A stretch of DNA of 64,000 bases from Kosakonia sp. SMBL-WEM22 (GCF_014490785.1 NZ_CP051488.1:2604001-2668000), one strand, 5' to 3'. Shown: positions 9,673 through 19,970, counted from the stretch's first letter. Translations and numbers: made by a program. Notes: a model not told the origin generated them from the letters alone.

Positions 9673-10581
9673 TCACGCTAAAGTCCGCACCAGCGGAAGT
9701 AACTCGTCCATTCTCTTTTCTACCGCTAATTGCCCAGCGGCAATAGCCGCATCAGCACGATGAAAATCGAGAGTGGATATCTGCGGACAAATGGGTTGCA
9801 ACAAAATATCCGGCGGATCGCCCGCCATACGGTTGCGCTTAAGGCGGTTTTCCAGCACCTGGATCGAGGTGGTCATGATTTCCATCGCAGTCGGCGTCAC
9901 CGGACGTTTCGGCGTGGTGCGGCTAAGCCGCTCGCGCAGACGCTGATGCCAGCGCAGCGCTTCACTACTGCCCTTTTCCATTTCGCTATCAGAGGGCGTT
10001 ACGGAGAGCAAATCCTGCTGCATTAAATGCGCATCGTGCTGCAGGTCTACTGCTATTACAATATCAGCGCCCAACGCGCGGGTTAATGAGACCGGGACCG
10101 GGTTGACCACCGCGCCATCGACCAACCAGTAGCCATTATGTGCAACGGGCGACATCAAACCTGGAATACTGCATGAAGCACGTACAGCACGGTGCAGATC
10201 ACCTTCAGTAAACCATAACTCGCGTCCAGTGCTGAGATTGGTCGCGACGGTGCCAAAACGCTTTTCACAATGGCTAAAGTCATCGAAAGGAAGGAGCTGA
10301 CGGTATTGATTGAATACGCGCTCACCGCGCAACAAACCGCCGCGGCGCCAGGAGAGATCCATCAGCCGCAGCACGTCCCAGTAACGGAAAGAGCGCACCC
10401 AATTCTCCAGCAGCGATAAACGCCCACAGGCGTATGCCGCGCCAACTAATGACCCGATAGAGCATCCTGCTACAACGTCAATGTTAATGCCGGCGCGCTC
10501 TAACGCATTAATGACGCCGATATGCGACCAACCTCTGGCTGCGCCAGAACCCAGCGCCAGACCGATTTTTACCGTTCTCAT
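9673..10581 (-). CDS. rssA: Patatin-like phospholipase family protein RssA
   Basis: Patatin-fold predicted acyl hydrolase encoded before rssB; its physiological role is not settled. There are 302 residues (E. coli 301). The oxyanion-hole glycine block GSGAARG is at 11-17, the nucleophile elbow GCSIGS puts the catalytic Ser at 41, and DGAVVNP supplies the catalytic Asp at 155, so the Ser-Asp dyad is intact. The start at 10581 matches the E. coli N-terminus (M-x-x-x-KIGLALGSG). A weak purine-rich stretch precedes it. Probably cotranscribed with rssB. Confidence 0.96.
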   Translation of the reverse strand: MRTVKIGLALGSGAARGWSHIGVINALERAGINIDVVAGCSIGSLVGAAYACGRLSLLENWVRSFRYWDVLRLMDLSWRRGGLLRGERVFNQYRQLLPFDDFSHCEKRFGTVATNLSTGRELWFTEGDLHRAVRASCSIPGLMSPVAHNGYWLVDGAVVNPVPVSLTRALGADIVIAVDLQHDAHLMQQDLLSVTPSDSEMEKGSSEALRWHQRLRERLSRTTPKRPVTPTAMEIMTTSIQVLENRLKRNRMAGDPPDILLQPICPQISTLDFHRADAAIAAGQLAVEKRMDELLPLVRTLA

Positions 10582-10692
10582 TCCGCGTGCTTTACTTCCC
10601 CCGGCTTACTGTAGCCACAACGCGGCGGCTCAGTTAACATATTGCCACCCTGGCGCGTGCTGCGCCGTTATTATTGTTTCAGGAATGCTGTT

Positions 10693-11151
10693 TTGTCTCA
10701 AACATGTCCTTGCGGTAGCGCACAGGAGTATAGCGTATGTTGCCAACCTTATCTGTCTGGTCAACACGCGGCGCCGGATCCTTCTCGCCTGATGCGTTCT
10801 CGCTATACCGCTTTTGTCTTACATCAGACGGATTACCTGGTTAAAACCTGGCATCCCTCCTGCGCGGCACACACCTTTCGCCAACAGATTGAGGCCGGTT
10901 TCGCGACCACGACCTGGCTCGGCCTGACGCTATTTGAGCACGCTTACGGTCACGATGACAATGAAGGTTATGTCAGTTTTGTTGCACGCTTTCGTGAGAA
11001 TGACAAAAATGGCGCAATTATTGAACGTTCTCGTTTTTTAAAGGAAAACGGCGAATGGTATTACATCGATGGTACACGCCCACAGTTTGGTCGTAACGAT
11101 CCCTGCCCCTGCGGGTCAGGTAAAAAATTCAAAAAGTGCTGCGGGCAATAA
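10693..11151 (+). CDS. ychJ: SEC-C motif protein YchJ
   Basis: Small UPF0225 protein of unknown function. SEC-C zinc motifs occur at both ends: CPCGSAQEYSVCC near residues 5-17 and CPCGSGKKFKKCC near 138-150. SEC-C is the metal-binding motif also found at the SecA C-terminus (family knowledge). I chose the TTG at 10693 as start: AGGA lies eight bases upstream, the protein then begins MSQTCPCGS like E. coli YchJ, and the length becomes exactly 152 residues. The alternative ATG at 10642 would add 17 unrelated residues. Divergent from rssA. Confidence 0.95.
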   Translation: MSQTCPCGSAQEYSVCCQPYLSGQHAAPDPSRLMRSRYTAFVLHQTDYLVKTWHPSCAAHTFRQQIEAGFATTTWLGLTLFEHAYGHDDNEGYVSFVARFRENDKNGAIIERSRFLKENGEWYYIDGTRPQFGRNDPCPCGSGKKFKKCCGQ

Positions 11152-11198
11152 GCCCGGCATCACCCTTAACAAACACACTCAACAGGATTTACCCGGCA

Positions 11199-12041
<843 letters not shown>

Positions 12042-12122
12042 TCGTCTTTTATTCAGGTTGCCTGGCTTTACAGCGTTACGGGCAAAAAGCAGGCAACCGA
12101 TTCATTTTTCACGATTGAATGC

Positions 12123-12150
12123 TTTACAGAGGCGCGTCATTTGGTATGAT
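12123..12150 (+). promoter_or_regulatory. Stringent-type tRNA-Tyr operon promoter
   Basis: TTTACA (-35, 12123-12128), a 16-base spacer and TATGAT (-10, 12145-12150), followed by the GC-rich discriminator GCGCCGCGC. This matches the classic E. coli tyrT promoter, a model for ppGpp repression, almost base for base. It drives the transcript containing both tRNA-Tyr genes and the degenerate copies. Confidence 0.88.
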
Positions 12151-12199
12151 GCGCCGCGCTTCCCGAGAAGGAAGCGGCCAGTAAGAAGCGTTACCCCGT

Positions 12200-12281
12200 G
12201 GTGGGGTTCCCGAGCGATCATAAGGGAGCTGACTGCAAATCTGCCGTCACCGACTTAGAAGGTTCGACTCGAGCACCAGCG
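12200..12281 (+). pseudogene. Degenerate tRNA-Tyr-like sequence, copy 1
   Basis: Begins GGTGGGGTTCCCGAGCG exactly as tRNA-Tyr and keeps the CCC/GGG D-stem. The anticodon loop reads CTGCAAA (GCA) instead of CTGTAAA, there is a mismatch in the anticodon stem, and after GGTTCGA the sequence diverges to CTCGAGC. The T-stem partner is not adjacent and the 3' acceptor strand and CCA of a working tRNA are absent. It occupies the place right after the promoter where E. coli has tyrT. ATCCTTCC reappears about 70 bases downstream, as if a segment had been inserted in the T-loop. Confidence 0.7.
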
Positions 12282-12343
12282 AGAGAACGTTGCCAGAGGC
12301 AACGGCCCAAAGGGTGAGGAGCGCAGCTCCGAATAATCCTTCC
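12259..12343 (+). repeat. tRNA-Tyr operon spacer repeat, copy 1 (rtT-like)
   Basis: 85-base element starting AAGGTTCGACTCGAGCA and ending AATCCTTCC, with an internal GTTGCC/GGCAAC hairpin. Near-identical copies are at 12553-12637 and 12836-12919. In E. coli the tyrT spacer/trailer carries repeats that include a piece of the tRNA 3' end and yield rtT RNA; position and tRNA-derived ends suggest the same kind of element (inference). Confidence 0.6.
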
Positions 12344-12375
12344 TTCGCAACATCACAATAATGCAGTGACCCCGT

Positions 12376-12460
<85 letters not shown>

Positions 12461-12493
12461 TCTACGTCCTGCATCACAATTTGAATTACCCCT

Positions 12494-12575
12494 GGTGGGG
12501 TTCCCGAGCGATCATAAGGGAGCTGACTGCAAATCTGCCGTCACCGACTTAGAAGGTTCGACTCGAGCACCAGCG
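12494..12575 (+). pseudogene. Degenerate tRNA-Tyr-like sequence, copy 2
   Basis: Same degenerate sequence as at 12200 (GCA in the anticodon position, diverged after GGTTCGA, no 3' acceptor strand). It sits in the 209-base spacer between the two intact tRNA-Tyr genes. The two degenerate copies are identical over the tRNA-like part, so the whole unit was duplicated after decay. Confidence 0.7.
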
Positions 12576-12637
12576 AGAGAACGTTGCCAACGGCAACGGC
12601 CCGAAGGGTGAGGAGCGCAGCTCCGAATAATCCTTCC
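12553..12637 (+). repeat. tRNA-Tyr operon spacer repeat, copy 2 (rtT-like)
   Basis: Second copy of the 85-base element at 12259, differing by only a few bases, mainly around the GTTGCC/GGCAAC hairpin loop. Confidence 0.6.
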
Positions 12638-12669
12638 TCTGCAACACCGCAACAATGTAGTAACCCCGT

Positions 12670-12754
<85 letters not shown>

Positions 12755-12835
12755 TCTCTCAAATAAAATCCCCATTCTTATACGCGTTCTGTTCACTCAT
12801 ATTCTCCATTCGGGGAAGGATGAGAAGCTTCGACC

Positions 12836-12919
12836 AAGGTTCGACTCGAGCATCGCGAGAGAGCGTTGCCGCAGGCAACGACCCGAAGGGCGAGGCGCGC
12901 AGCGACGAGTAATCCTTCC
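12836..12919 (+). repeat. tRNA-Tyr operon trailer repeat, copy 3 (rtT-like)
   Basis: Third, more diverged copy of the 85-base element, without a preceding tRNA-like 5' half. It starts AAGGTTCGACTCGAGCA and ends TAATCCTTCC, and lies 81 bases past the second tRNA-Tyr in the likely operon trailer. Confidence 0.55.
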
Positions 12920-12971
12920 CCTGCGTATTCCACTATTTTTTTATATTCTTTCGCCCCAGACCCCGCTGCAT

Positions 12972-13070
12972 TGCCCGATGGTGCTTCGCTTATCGGGCCT
13001 ACAAAACCAATCTCCGGTTCTGCATCGTGCCACCCCGTAGGCCGGATAAGGCGTAGCCGCCATCCGGCAC
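12972..13070. repeat. BIME: inverted pair of REP elements
   Basis: Two REP palindromes in opposite orientation: CCCGATGGTGCTTCGCTTAT then CGGGCCTAC (12975-13002), and GTAGGCCGGATAAGGCG then TAGCCGCCATCCGGC (13038-13069). This is the typical enterobacterial REP pair, lying between the convergent tRNA-Tyr operon and narI. Confidence 0.85.
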
Positions 13071-13091
13071 GCAAACCGCACCGCACACAAA

Positions 13092-13117
13092 CAAAAAACC
13101 CTGCCGAGGCAGGGTTT
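13092..13117 (-). terminator. narGHJI operon terminator
   Basis: Stem AAACCCTGCC/GGCAGGGTTT; on the minus strand it is followed by a T-run (GGGTTTTTTG) and lies 19 bases past the narI stop. Confidence 0.88.
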
Positions 13118-13136
13118 CATCGTCAATCCAGCGTTA

Positions 13137-13814
13137 TCAGCGACGAGCGCGGACAATCTGGTATTTACGCGTCAAATACTCCACCGGCGCACTCCAGATA
13201 TGTACCAGACGGGAGAACGGGAAGAGCACAAACAGCGTCATGCCGAGCACCAGATGCACGCGGTAAATAAAAGCAACGCCATCGAGATGCGCGGATGCAC
13301 CGGTATGGAACGTCACCACTGACTGCGCCCAGGCCACCAGCTTCATCATTTCGCTGCCGTCCATATGCTGCGCAGAGAACGGAATAGTCAGCAGACCGAG
13401 CGTACACTGCACCATCAGCAGGGTCATGATCAGAATATCCGCCGTCGTCGAGGTGGCGCGAATACGCGGGTTAAAGAGACGGCGTTTGAGCAGCATCAGA
13501 CCGCCCACCAGGCACAGTACGCCGCTGGCACCGCCACCGATCATCGCCATCTTCTGCTTCACTTCAATCGGCAGGAAGGATTCATACATCCAGTGCGGCG
13601 TCAGCATGCCGAGGAAGTGACCGGCAAAAATCCCGAGAATGCCTAAGTGAAACAGGTTCGACGCAATGTTCATCCCTTTACGATCGAGCATCTGGCTCGA
13701 ACCCGCGCGCCAGCTGTACTGCCCATAGTCATACCGCAGCCAGCTGCCAATCAGGAAGATCGCGCCCGCCATGTAGGGATAGATGTCAAAGAAGAACATA
13801 TTAAGGAAGTGCAT
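13137..13814 (-). CDS. narI: Nitrate reductase A, cytochrome b subunit NarI
   Basis: Membrane anchor of the NarGHI complex; it oxidises quinol at the periplasmic side and passes electrons through two b hemes to NarH. There are 225 residues, the standard length. Five transmembrane helices are visible. Candidate heme-ligand histidines are in SNLFHLGILGIFAGHFLG and in VTFHTGA / YRVHLVLGM. It starts with ATG whose A overlaps the narJ stop (TAATG), so translation is coupled. Last gene of narGHJI. Confidence 0.98.
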   Translation of the reverse strand: MHFLNMFFFDIYPYMAGAIFLIGSWLRYDYGQYSWRAGSSQMLDRKGMNIASNLFHLGILGIFAGHFLGMLTPHWMYESFLPIEVKQKMAMIGGGASGVLCLVGGLMLLKRRLFNPRIRATSTTADILIMTLLMVQCTLGLLTIPFSAQHMDGSEMMKLVAWAQSVVTFHTGASAHLDGVAFIYRVHLVLGMTLFVLFPFSRLVHIWSAPVEYLTRKYQIVRARR

Positions 13815-14524
13815 TAGCGCTCTCCTCCTGTTGAGATATTCAGATATTGCGGCGCGACGGCACCGGCAAAACGACGCTGGTGCGCAGTGATGTCGGAATC
13901 ATTGCAGCCCTGTTCAGCAAAGAACTTCACCTGCTCCTCTTCCCACACCGCGTCCAGCGCCTGCGGCGTATCGTCACGCGCTTCGCCGGCAATTTTTTCC
14001 GCCACCTGCGCGTTATCCACCTCGGTTTTCGTCAGCGTTAACAGCGCGTCAAACAGCGAGGCGTAGTGACTTTCACGCTGCTGTAAGCGCGCCTGCAGCA
14101 GCGCCAGGATTGGCGCAATATCCTGCAGACCGCCAATCGCCTCAGCGGTCGGTAGCTGCGCCAGATACTCCAGATAGAGCGGCAGATGGTCCGGCAGTTC
14201 GCGGCTGTCGAGCTGCAGCCCGTGGCGCTCATACTGCGCCAGCAGATCCACCATCGCCTGACCCCGATCGCGCGATTCACCGTGTACATGTTCAAACAGC
14301 AGCAGCGAGGTGGCGCGACCGCGATCGAACAGCTCGCTGTAGGTGGCCTGCGCATCGAGCAGATCCTGCGAGGTGAGGTCGCGTAAAAAGATGCCTACCT
14401 GCTGGGCGTCCGCTTTCGACAGATTGTCGCCGGAGGCCAGCGCGTCAAACAGCTCCTGCTGATGCTGCCACAGGGCAGCATCCGGGTACTCAAGCAGGCG
14501 AGAGATAACCACCAGTTCAATCAT
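13814..14524 (-). CDS. narJ: Nitrate reductase A assembly chaperone NarJ
   Basis: TorD/NarJ-family chaperone that binds the NarG N-terminus, lets the molybdenum cofactor insert and holds NarGH until it attaches to NarI; not part of the final enzyme. There are 236 residues, the E. coli length. The all-helical domain covers residues 1-185, with the conserved LPDHLPLYLEYLA block near 115, followed by a variable acidic C-terminal tail. The start overlaps the narH stop by four bases (ATGA) and the stop overlaps narI by one. Confidence 0.97.
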   Translation of the reverse strand: MIELVVISRLLEYPDAALWQHQQELFDALASGDNLSKADAQQVGIFLRDLTSQDLLDAQATYSELFDRGRATSLLLFEHVHGESRDRGQAMVDLLAQYERHGLQLDSRELPDHLPLYLEYLAQLPTAEAIGGLQDIAPILALLQARLQQRESHYASLFDALLTLTKTEVDNAQVAEKIAGEARDDTPQALDAVWEEEQVKFFAEQGCNDSDITAHQRRFAGAVAPQYLNISTGGER

Positions 14525-16056
14525 GCGTGCGGCTCCGTTTTCACTGTCACATTCACCGCGTCGATACGGCGGCTGTTGAACAGGTTGAATTTGTTATCCG
14601 AACCATGACAGCCGTCGCCGAAGCTAAAGCCACACCCGCTCTTCTCCGGGAAGGCTTCACGCGCCAGTTCACGATGGCTGGACGGCACCACAAAACGGTC
14701 TTCGTAGTTGGCGATGGCGAGATAGCGGTACATCTCCTGCGCCTGCGCTTCCGTCAGCCCCACCTCTTCCAGCGCACGAGTGTCAATCACGCCGTCAACG
14801 GTTTCAGCCCGTTTGAAGTGACGCATTGCCAGCATCCTTTTCAGCGCCAGCAGCACCGGCTGGGTATCGCCAGCGGTCAGCAGGTTCGCCAGATACTGCA
14901 CCGGAATACGCAGGCTTTCGACGTCCGGCAGAATGCCGTTGCTGCCCAGTTCACCCGCATCGGCAGCGGACTGAATCGGTGACAGAGGCGGCACATACCA
15001 GACCATCGGCAGCGTGCGGTATTCCGGGTGCAGCGGCAGCGCCAGCTTCCAGTCCATCGCCATTTTGTAGACCGGAGATTTCTGCGCCGCGTCAATCACG
15101 CTCTGCGGTACGCCATCTTCCAGCGCCTGAGCGATCACCGCCGGATCGTGCGGATCGAGGAAGACATCCAGCTGACGCTGATAGAGGTCTTTCTCATGTT
15201 CGGTGCTGGCCGCGTTCTCAATCGCATCCGCGTCATACAGCAGCACGCCGAGGTAACGAATACGCCCTACGCAGGTTTCGGAGCAGACCGTCGGCATGCC
15301 CGCTTCGATACGCGGATAGCAGAAGATGCACTTCTCAGACTTGCCACTCTTCCAGTTGAAGTAGATTTTTTTGTACGGGCAGCCGGTAACGCACATGCGC
15401 CAGCCGCGGCATTTATCCTGATCGATCAGCACAATGCCATCTTCTTCACGTTTATAGATGGCGCCGCTCGGACAGGTGGCGACACAGGCCGGGTTCAGGC
15501 AGTGTTCGCACAGGCGCGGCAGATACATCATGAAGGTGTTTTCAAACTGGCCGTACATCGCTTTCTGCATGTTTTCGAAGTTCTGATCGCGGCTCAGCTT
15601 CTCGAACTCGCCGCCGAGATCGTCTTCCCAGTTCGGGCCGGCGTTGATTTTGTTCATCCGCTGGCCGGTGATCAGCGAGCGCGGACGCGCAATTGGCTGA
15701 TGCTTGCTTTCCGGCGCGTTATGCAGGTTCTGGTAGTCAAAATCAAACGGCTCATAGTAGTCATCGATGCCCGGCAGATGCGGGTTGGCGAAGATTTTAC
15801 CCAGCAGCATCGCGCGGCTACCCATCCGCGGCTGCAGCTTGCCGTTGATTTTGCGGATCCAGCCGCCCTTCCACTTCTCCTGGTTTTCCCAGTCGGTCGG
15901 GAAGCCGGTGCCCGGTTTGGTTTCGACATTGTTAAACCACGCGTACTCCATCCCTTCGCGGCTGGTCCAGACGTTTTTACAGGTGACTGAACAGGTATGA
16001 CAGCCGATGCACTTATCGAGATTCAGCACCATGCCGACTTGTGAACGAATTTTCAT
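14521..16056 (-). CDS. narH: Nitrate reductase A iron-sulfur subunit NarH
   Basis: Carries four iron-sulfur clusters that wire electrons from NarI hemes to the NarG molybdenum site on the cytoplasmic face. There are 511 residues (E. coli 512). Cys motifs are seen at CIGCHTCSVTCK (residues 16-27), CEHCLNPACVATCP, CRGWRMCVTGCP and CIFCYPR/CSETCVGR. The Trp in CRGWRMC replaces one Cys and accounts for the [3Fe-4S] cluster known in this family. It overlaps narG by four bases (ATGA) and narJ by four. Confidence 0.98.
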   Translation of the reverse strand: MKIRSQVGMVLNLDKCIGCHTCSVTCKNVWTSREGMEYAWFNNVETKPGTGFPTDWENQEKWKGGWIRKINGKLQPRMGSRAMLLGKIFANPHLPGIDDYYEPFDFDYQNLHNAPESKHQPIARPRSLITGQRMNKINAGPNWEDDLGGEFEKLSRDQNFENMQKAMYGQFENTFMMYLPRLCEHCLNPACVATCPSGAIYKREEDGIVLIDQDKCRGWRMCVTGCPYKKIYFNWKSGKSEKCIFCYPRIEAGMPTVCSETCVGRIRYLGVLLYDADAIENAASTEHEKDLYQRQLDVFLDPHDPAVIAQALEDGVPQSVIDAAQKSPVYKMAMDWKLALPLHPEYRTLPMVWYVPPLSPIQSAADAGELGSNGILPDVESLRIPVQYLANLLTAGDTQPVLLALKRMLAMRHFKRAETVDGVIDTRALEEVGLTEAQAQEMYRYLAIANYEDRFVVPSSHRELAREAFPEKSGCGFSFGDGCHGSDNKFNLFNSRRIDAVNVTVKTEPHA

Positions 16057-19000
16057 TTTGCGCTCTCCTGTACCTGGTCATTGCCTTCGCCATCCAACCA
16101 GTTAATGTTTTTCATCTTACGTACCACCACAAACTCATCGCGGTTGGACCCGACCGTGCCGTAATAGTTAAAGCCGTAGGCCAGCTGCGCGTAGCCGCCA
16201 ATCATGTGCGTCGGTTTCGGCGTAATACGCGTGACCGAGTTGTGAATGCCGCCGCGCTGGCCGGTGATCTCCGAGCCTGGCAGGTTCACAATGCGTTCCT
16301 GCGCGTGGTACATCATTGTCATGCCGGACGGTACGCGCTGGCTAACTACCGCACGGGCGGTCAGCGCGCCGTTGCTGTTAAAGACCTCAATCCAGTCGTT
16401 ATCGGCGATGCCCATCTCTTTAGCGTCGGTCTCACTCAGCCAGACAATCGGGCCGCCGCGACCGAGCGTCAGCATCAGTAAGTTGTCGCTGTAAGTGGAG
16501 TGGATCCCCCACTTCTGGTGCGGCGTCAGGAAGTTGAGCGCTTTTTCCGGGTAGCCGTTGGCTTTCACGCCCAGCATCTCTTTCACCGAACGGGTGTTGA
16601 TCGGTGGGCGGTAGACCAGCAGGCTTTCGCCAAAGTCGCGCATCCACTGGTGATCCTGATAGAGCTGCTGACGGCCAGAGAGCGTACGCCACGGAATCAG
16701 CTCATGGACGTTGGTATAACCGGCATTGTAAGAGACATGCTCATCTTCCAGGCCAGACCAGGTCGGGCTGGAGATGATTTTGCGCGGCTGCGCCTGAATA
16801 TCGCGGAAGCGGATCTTCTCATCTTCTTTATTCAGCGCCAGATGGGTATGGTCGCGACCGGTAAATTCACTCAGCGCCGCCCAGGCTTTCACCGCCACGT
16901 TGCCGTTGGTTTCCGGGGCGAGGGTAAGGATCATCTCTGCTGCATCGATGGCGCTGTTGAGCATCGGCTGGCCTTTCGCCGGGCCATCCGCTTTCACGTA
17001 GTTAAGCTTGCGCAGTAGATCCATTTCGCTCTGGGTATTCCATGCGATGCCTTTGCCGCCGTTACCGATCTTCTCCATCAGCGGGCCGATAGAGGTAAAG
17101 CGCTCATAGGTGGCCGGATAATCTCGTTCCACCGGAATAATGTGCGGTGCAGTTTTGCCCGGAATCAGATCGCATTCGCCTTTCTTCCAGTCCTTCACGT
17201 CCAGCGGCTGCGCCAGTTCGGCGGCAGAGTCATGCTGGATCGGCAGCGTCACCACGTCGGTCTCTTTGCCTAAATGCCCCACGCAGAGCGCAGAGAAGGA
17301 TTTGGCGATGCCTTTATAGATTTCCCAGTCGCTTTTCGATTCCCAGGCCGGATCGACGGCGGCTGAGAGCGGATGAATAAACGGATGCATATCCGAGGTA
17401 TTCATATCGTCTTTCTCATACCAGGTCGCGGTCGGCAGCACGATGTCTGAGTAGAGGCAGGTGCTGGAGAGGCGGAAGTCGAGCGTCACGACGAGGTCGA
17501 GTTTGCCGTCGAGGCCGTTATCCTGCCACTCCACCTCTTCCGGTTTCACCCCGCCCTGTTTGCCCAGATCCTGGCCCTGAATGCCGTGCTCGGTGCCGAG
17601 CAGATATTTCAGCATGTACTCATGCCCTTTCCCGGAGGAGCCGAGCAGGTTGGAACGCCAGATAAAGAGGTTACGCGGATGGTTTTTACCGTTTTCCGGC
17701 TGCTCGGCGGCGAAGCGCAGCGAGCCCTCTTTCAGGGATTTCACGGTGTAATCCACCGCGGACATCCCGGCTTTTTCCGCTTCGGCGGCAATACGCAGCG
17801 GGTTGGTACCCAGCTGAGGAGCCGAAGGCAGCCAGCCCATGCGCTCGGCACGGACGTTAAAGTCAATCAGATGGCCGCTGTAGCGGGATTGATCCGCCAT
17901 CGGCGAGAGGAACTCTTGCGCCGTTACCGTTTCATAGCGCCACTGGCTGGAGTGGTTATAGAAGTAGGAGGTGCTGTTCATATGGCGCGCCGGACGCTGC
18001 CAGTCGAGGGCAAAGGCCAGCGGCTGCCAGCCGGTCTGCGGACGCAGTTTTTCCTGACCAACATAGTGCGCCCAGCCGCCGCCGCTCTGACCAACGCAGC
18101 CGCAGAAGACCAGCATATTGATCAGCCCGCGATAGTTCATATCGAGGTGATACCAGTGGTTCATCCCGGCACCGACGATAATCATCGAACGCCCATGGGT
18201 TTTATCAGCGTTCTCGGCGAACTCACGCGCAACACGGATAATCTGCGCCTGCGGTACACCGGTCACTTTCTCTGCCCAGGCCGGTGTATAGGCTTTGATT
18301 TCGTCATAACGGCTGGCGCAGTTTTCATCACCCAGGCCGCGATCCAGACCATAGTTGGCCATGTTCAGGTCATAAACGGTGGTTACCAGCGCGCTGCTGC
18401 CATCCGCCAGCTGCAGGCGTTTAACCGGCAGTTTGTGCAGCAAGATGTTGTCCAGCGTAACGCCCTGGAAGTGCTCGGTATTGTCGCCGCCAAAGTACGG
18501 GAAGCCTACCTGCGCGACATCGTCGTGTTTGCCCAACAGGCTGAGGGTCAATTCAACGTCTGCGCCGTTACCGCCATCGCGCTGCTCGAGGTTCCACTTG
18601 CCCTTTTCGCCCCAGCGGAAGCCGATCGAACCGTTCGGCGCGATCATGTTGCCTTCGCTATCGAGCGCGACGGTTTTCCACTCAGGGTTGTTTTGCTGGC
18701 CCAGCGCATCCACCAGATCGGCGGCGCGCAGCATACGGCCTGCGGCGTAGTAGCCCTCACGCTCTTCGAGCATCACCAGCATCGGCATGTCGGTGTAGCG
18801 ACGAACATAATCGGTGAAGTACTGGCTCGGCTTATCGAGGTGGAATTCACGCAACATCACGTGGCCCATCGCCAGCGCCATTGCCGCATCGGTGCCCTGC
18901 TTCGGTGCCAGCCACAAGTCGCACAGCTTGGCGATTTCTGCGTAGTCCGGGGTGATGGCGACGGTTTTGGTCCCTTTGTAACGCACTTCGGTAAAGAAGT

Positions 19001-19796
19001 GCGCATCCGGGGTACGGGTCTGCGGCACGTTAGAGCCCCAGGCGAGGATATAGCTGGAGTTGTACCAGTCAGCCGATTCCGGCACGTCGGTCTGCTCGCC
19101 CCAGGTCTGCGGTGAAGCAGGCGGTAGGTCGCAGTACCAGTCGTAAAAGCTCAGGCAGGTGCCGCCAATCAGCGACAGATAGCGAGCGCCGGAGGCGTAA
19201 GAGACCATCGACATCGCCGGGATCGGCGAGAAGCCAGCTACGCGGTCCGGACCGTAGGTTTTCACGGTGTAGACGTTAGAGGCGGCAATCAGTTCATTCA
19301 CTTCCTGCCAGGAGGAGCGCACAAAGCCACCGCGTCCGCGCGCCTGCTTAAAGCTCTTCGCTTTATCCACATCTTCAATGATAGAGGCCCAGGCATGCAC
19401 CGGATCGCTATGCTGCGCTTTCGCTTCACGCCAGAGTTTGATCAGGCGTTTACGCATCAGCGGGTATTTCAGGCGGTTTGCGCTGTAAAGATACCAGGAG
19501 TAGCTTGCCCCGCGCGGACAGCCGCGTGGTTCATGGTTTGGCATATCAGGACGGGTACGCGGGTAGTCCGTTTGCTGGGTTTCCCAGGTGACCAGGCCGT
19601 TCTTGACGAAAATCTGCCAGCTGCATGAGCCGGTGCAGTTTACGCCATGGGTAGAGCGCACGATTTTGTCGTGCTGCCAGCGGCTGCGGTATCCATCCTC
19701 CCAGTCCCGGTTGGTGTTTACGAGCTGGCCGTGCCCGTCGGCAAAGGTTTCGCCTTTCTGTTTAAAGTAGCGAAACCGGTCCAGGAATTTACTCAT
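16053..19796 (-). CDS. narG: Nitrate reductase A catalytic subunit NarG
   Basis: Reduces nitrate to nitrite at a Mo-bis(molybdopterin guanine dinucleotide) centre on the cytoplasmic side of the inner membrane. There are 1247 residues, exactly the E. coli length. The N-terminal His/Cys cluster motif HGVNCTGSCSW with the later RGCPRG cysteine gives the FS0 ligands (His ligand characteristic of NarG). The molybdopterin oxidoreductase domain fills the middle, and the C-terminal dinucleotide-binding domain includes EVFNSNGALTARAVVSQ. AGGAG lies 8 bases before the ATG. First gene of narGHJI; FNR, IHF and NarL sites upstream are listed separately. Confidence 0.99.
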   Translation of the reverse strand: MSKFLDRFRYFKQKGETFADGHGQLVNTNRDWEDGYRSRWQHDKIVRSTHGVNCTGSCSWQIFVKNGLVTWETQQTDYPRTRPDMPNHEPRGCPRGASYSWYLYSANRLKYPLMRKRLIKLWREAKAQHSDPVHAWASIIEDVDKAKSFKQARGRGGFVRSSWQEVNELIAASNVYTVKTYGPDRVAGFSPIPAMSMVSYASGARYLSLIGGTCLSFYDWYCDLPPASPQTWGEQTDVPESADWYNSSYILAWGSNVPQTRTPDAHFFTEVRYKGTKTVAITPDYAEIAKLCDLWLAPKQGTDAAMALAMGHVMLREFHLDKPSQYFTDYVRRYTDMPMLVMLEEREGYYAAGRMLRAADLVDALGQQNNPEWKTVALDSEGNMIAPNGSIGFRWGEKGKWNLEQRDGGNGADVELTLSLLGKHDDVAQVGFPYFGGDNTEHFQGVTLDNILLHKLPVKRLQLADGSSALVTTVYDLNMANYGLDRGLGDENCASRYDEIKAYTPAWAEKVTGVPQAQIIRVAREFAENADKTHGRSMIIVGAGMNHWYHLDMNYRGLINMLVFCGCVGQSGGGWAHYVGQEKLRPQTGWQPLAFALDWQRPARHMNSTSYFYNHSSQWRYETVTAQEFLSPMADQSRYSGHLIDFNVRAERMGWLPSAPQLGTNPLRIAAEAEKAGMSAVDYTVKSLKEGSLRFAAEQPENGKNHPRNLFIWRSNLLGSSGKGHEYMLKYLLGTEHGIQGQDLGKQGGVKPEEVEWQDNGLDGKLDLVVTLDFRLSSTCLYSDIVLPTATWYEKDDMNTSDMHPFIHPLSAAVDPAWESKSDWEIYKGIAKSFSALCVGHLGKETDVVTLPIQHDSAAELAQPLDVKDWKKGECDLIPGKTAPHIIPVERDYPATYERFTSIGPLMEKIGNGGKGIAWNTQSEMDLLRKLNYVKADGPAKGQPMLNSAIDAAEMILTLAPETNGNVAVKAWAALSEFTGRDHTHLALNKEDEKIRFRDIQAQPRKIISSPTWSGLEDEHVSYNAGYTNVHELIPWRTLSGRQQLYQDHQWMRDFGESLLVYRPPINTRSVKEMLGVKANGYPEKALNFLTPHQKWGIHSTYSDNLLMLTLGRGGPIVWLSETDAKEMGIADNDWIEVFNSNGALTARAVVSQRVPSGMTMMYHAQERIVNLPGSEITGQRGGIHNSVTRITPKPTHMIGGYAQLAYGFNYYGTVGSNRDEFVVVRKMKNINWLDGEGNDQVQESAK

Positions 19797-19860
19797 CGGG
19801 GTTCTCCTGTTGGAGCCTGTGCGGCTCTCTTGCTAAATCGACATTGCTGCATTTGCCGCG

Positions 19861-19902
19861 AAGGTAACCCCCGCAAAGACAACGAGAATTGATGATGATC
19901 AA
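19861..19902 (-). promoter_or_regulatory. narG promoter: FNR box and -10
   Basis: TTGATGATGATCAA (19889-19902) is a perfect-spacing FNR box (TTGAT-N4-ATCAA). A -10-like TACCTT on the minus strand at 19861-19866 puts the start near 19854 and the FNR centre at about -41.5, the class II position known for E. coli narG. Activation under anoxia is therefore expected. Confidence 0.8.
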
Positions 19903-19970
19903 GCCGCCATAGCGCGCCGTTGATGGGCCAGCAACGGAGTACTCCCAAAGAGTTATCAATAGTTTTCACG

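Noticed and set aside
15028..15990. 320-codon open frame opposite narH
   Set aside because: Shadow of narH in another frame; composition rich in Arg/His/Val without domain features.
17586..19115. 509-codon open frame opposite narG
   Set aside because: Antisense shadow caused by GC-rich codon use in narG; no family resemblance and no start signals.
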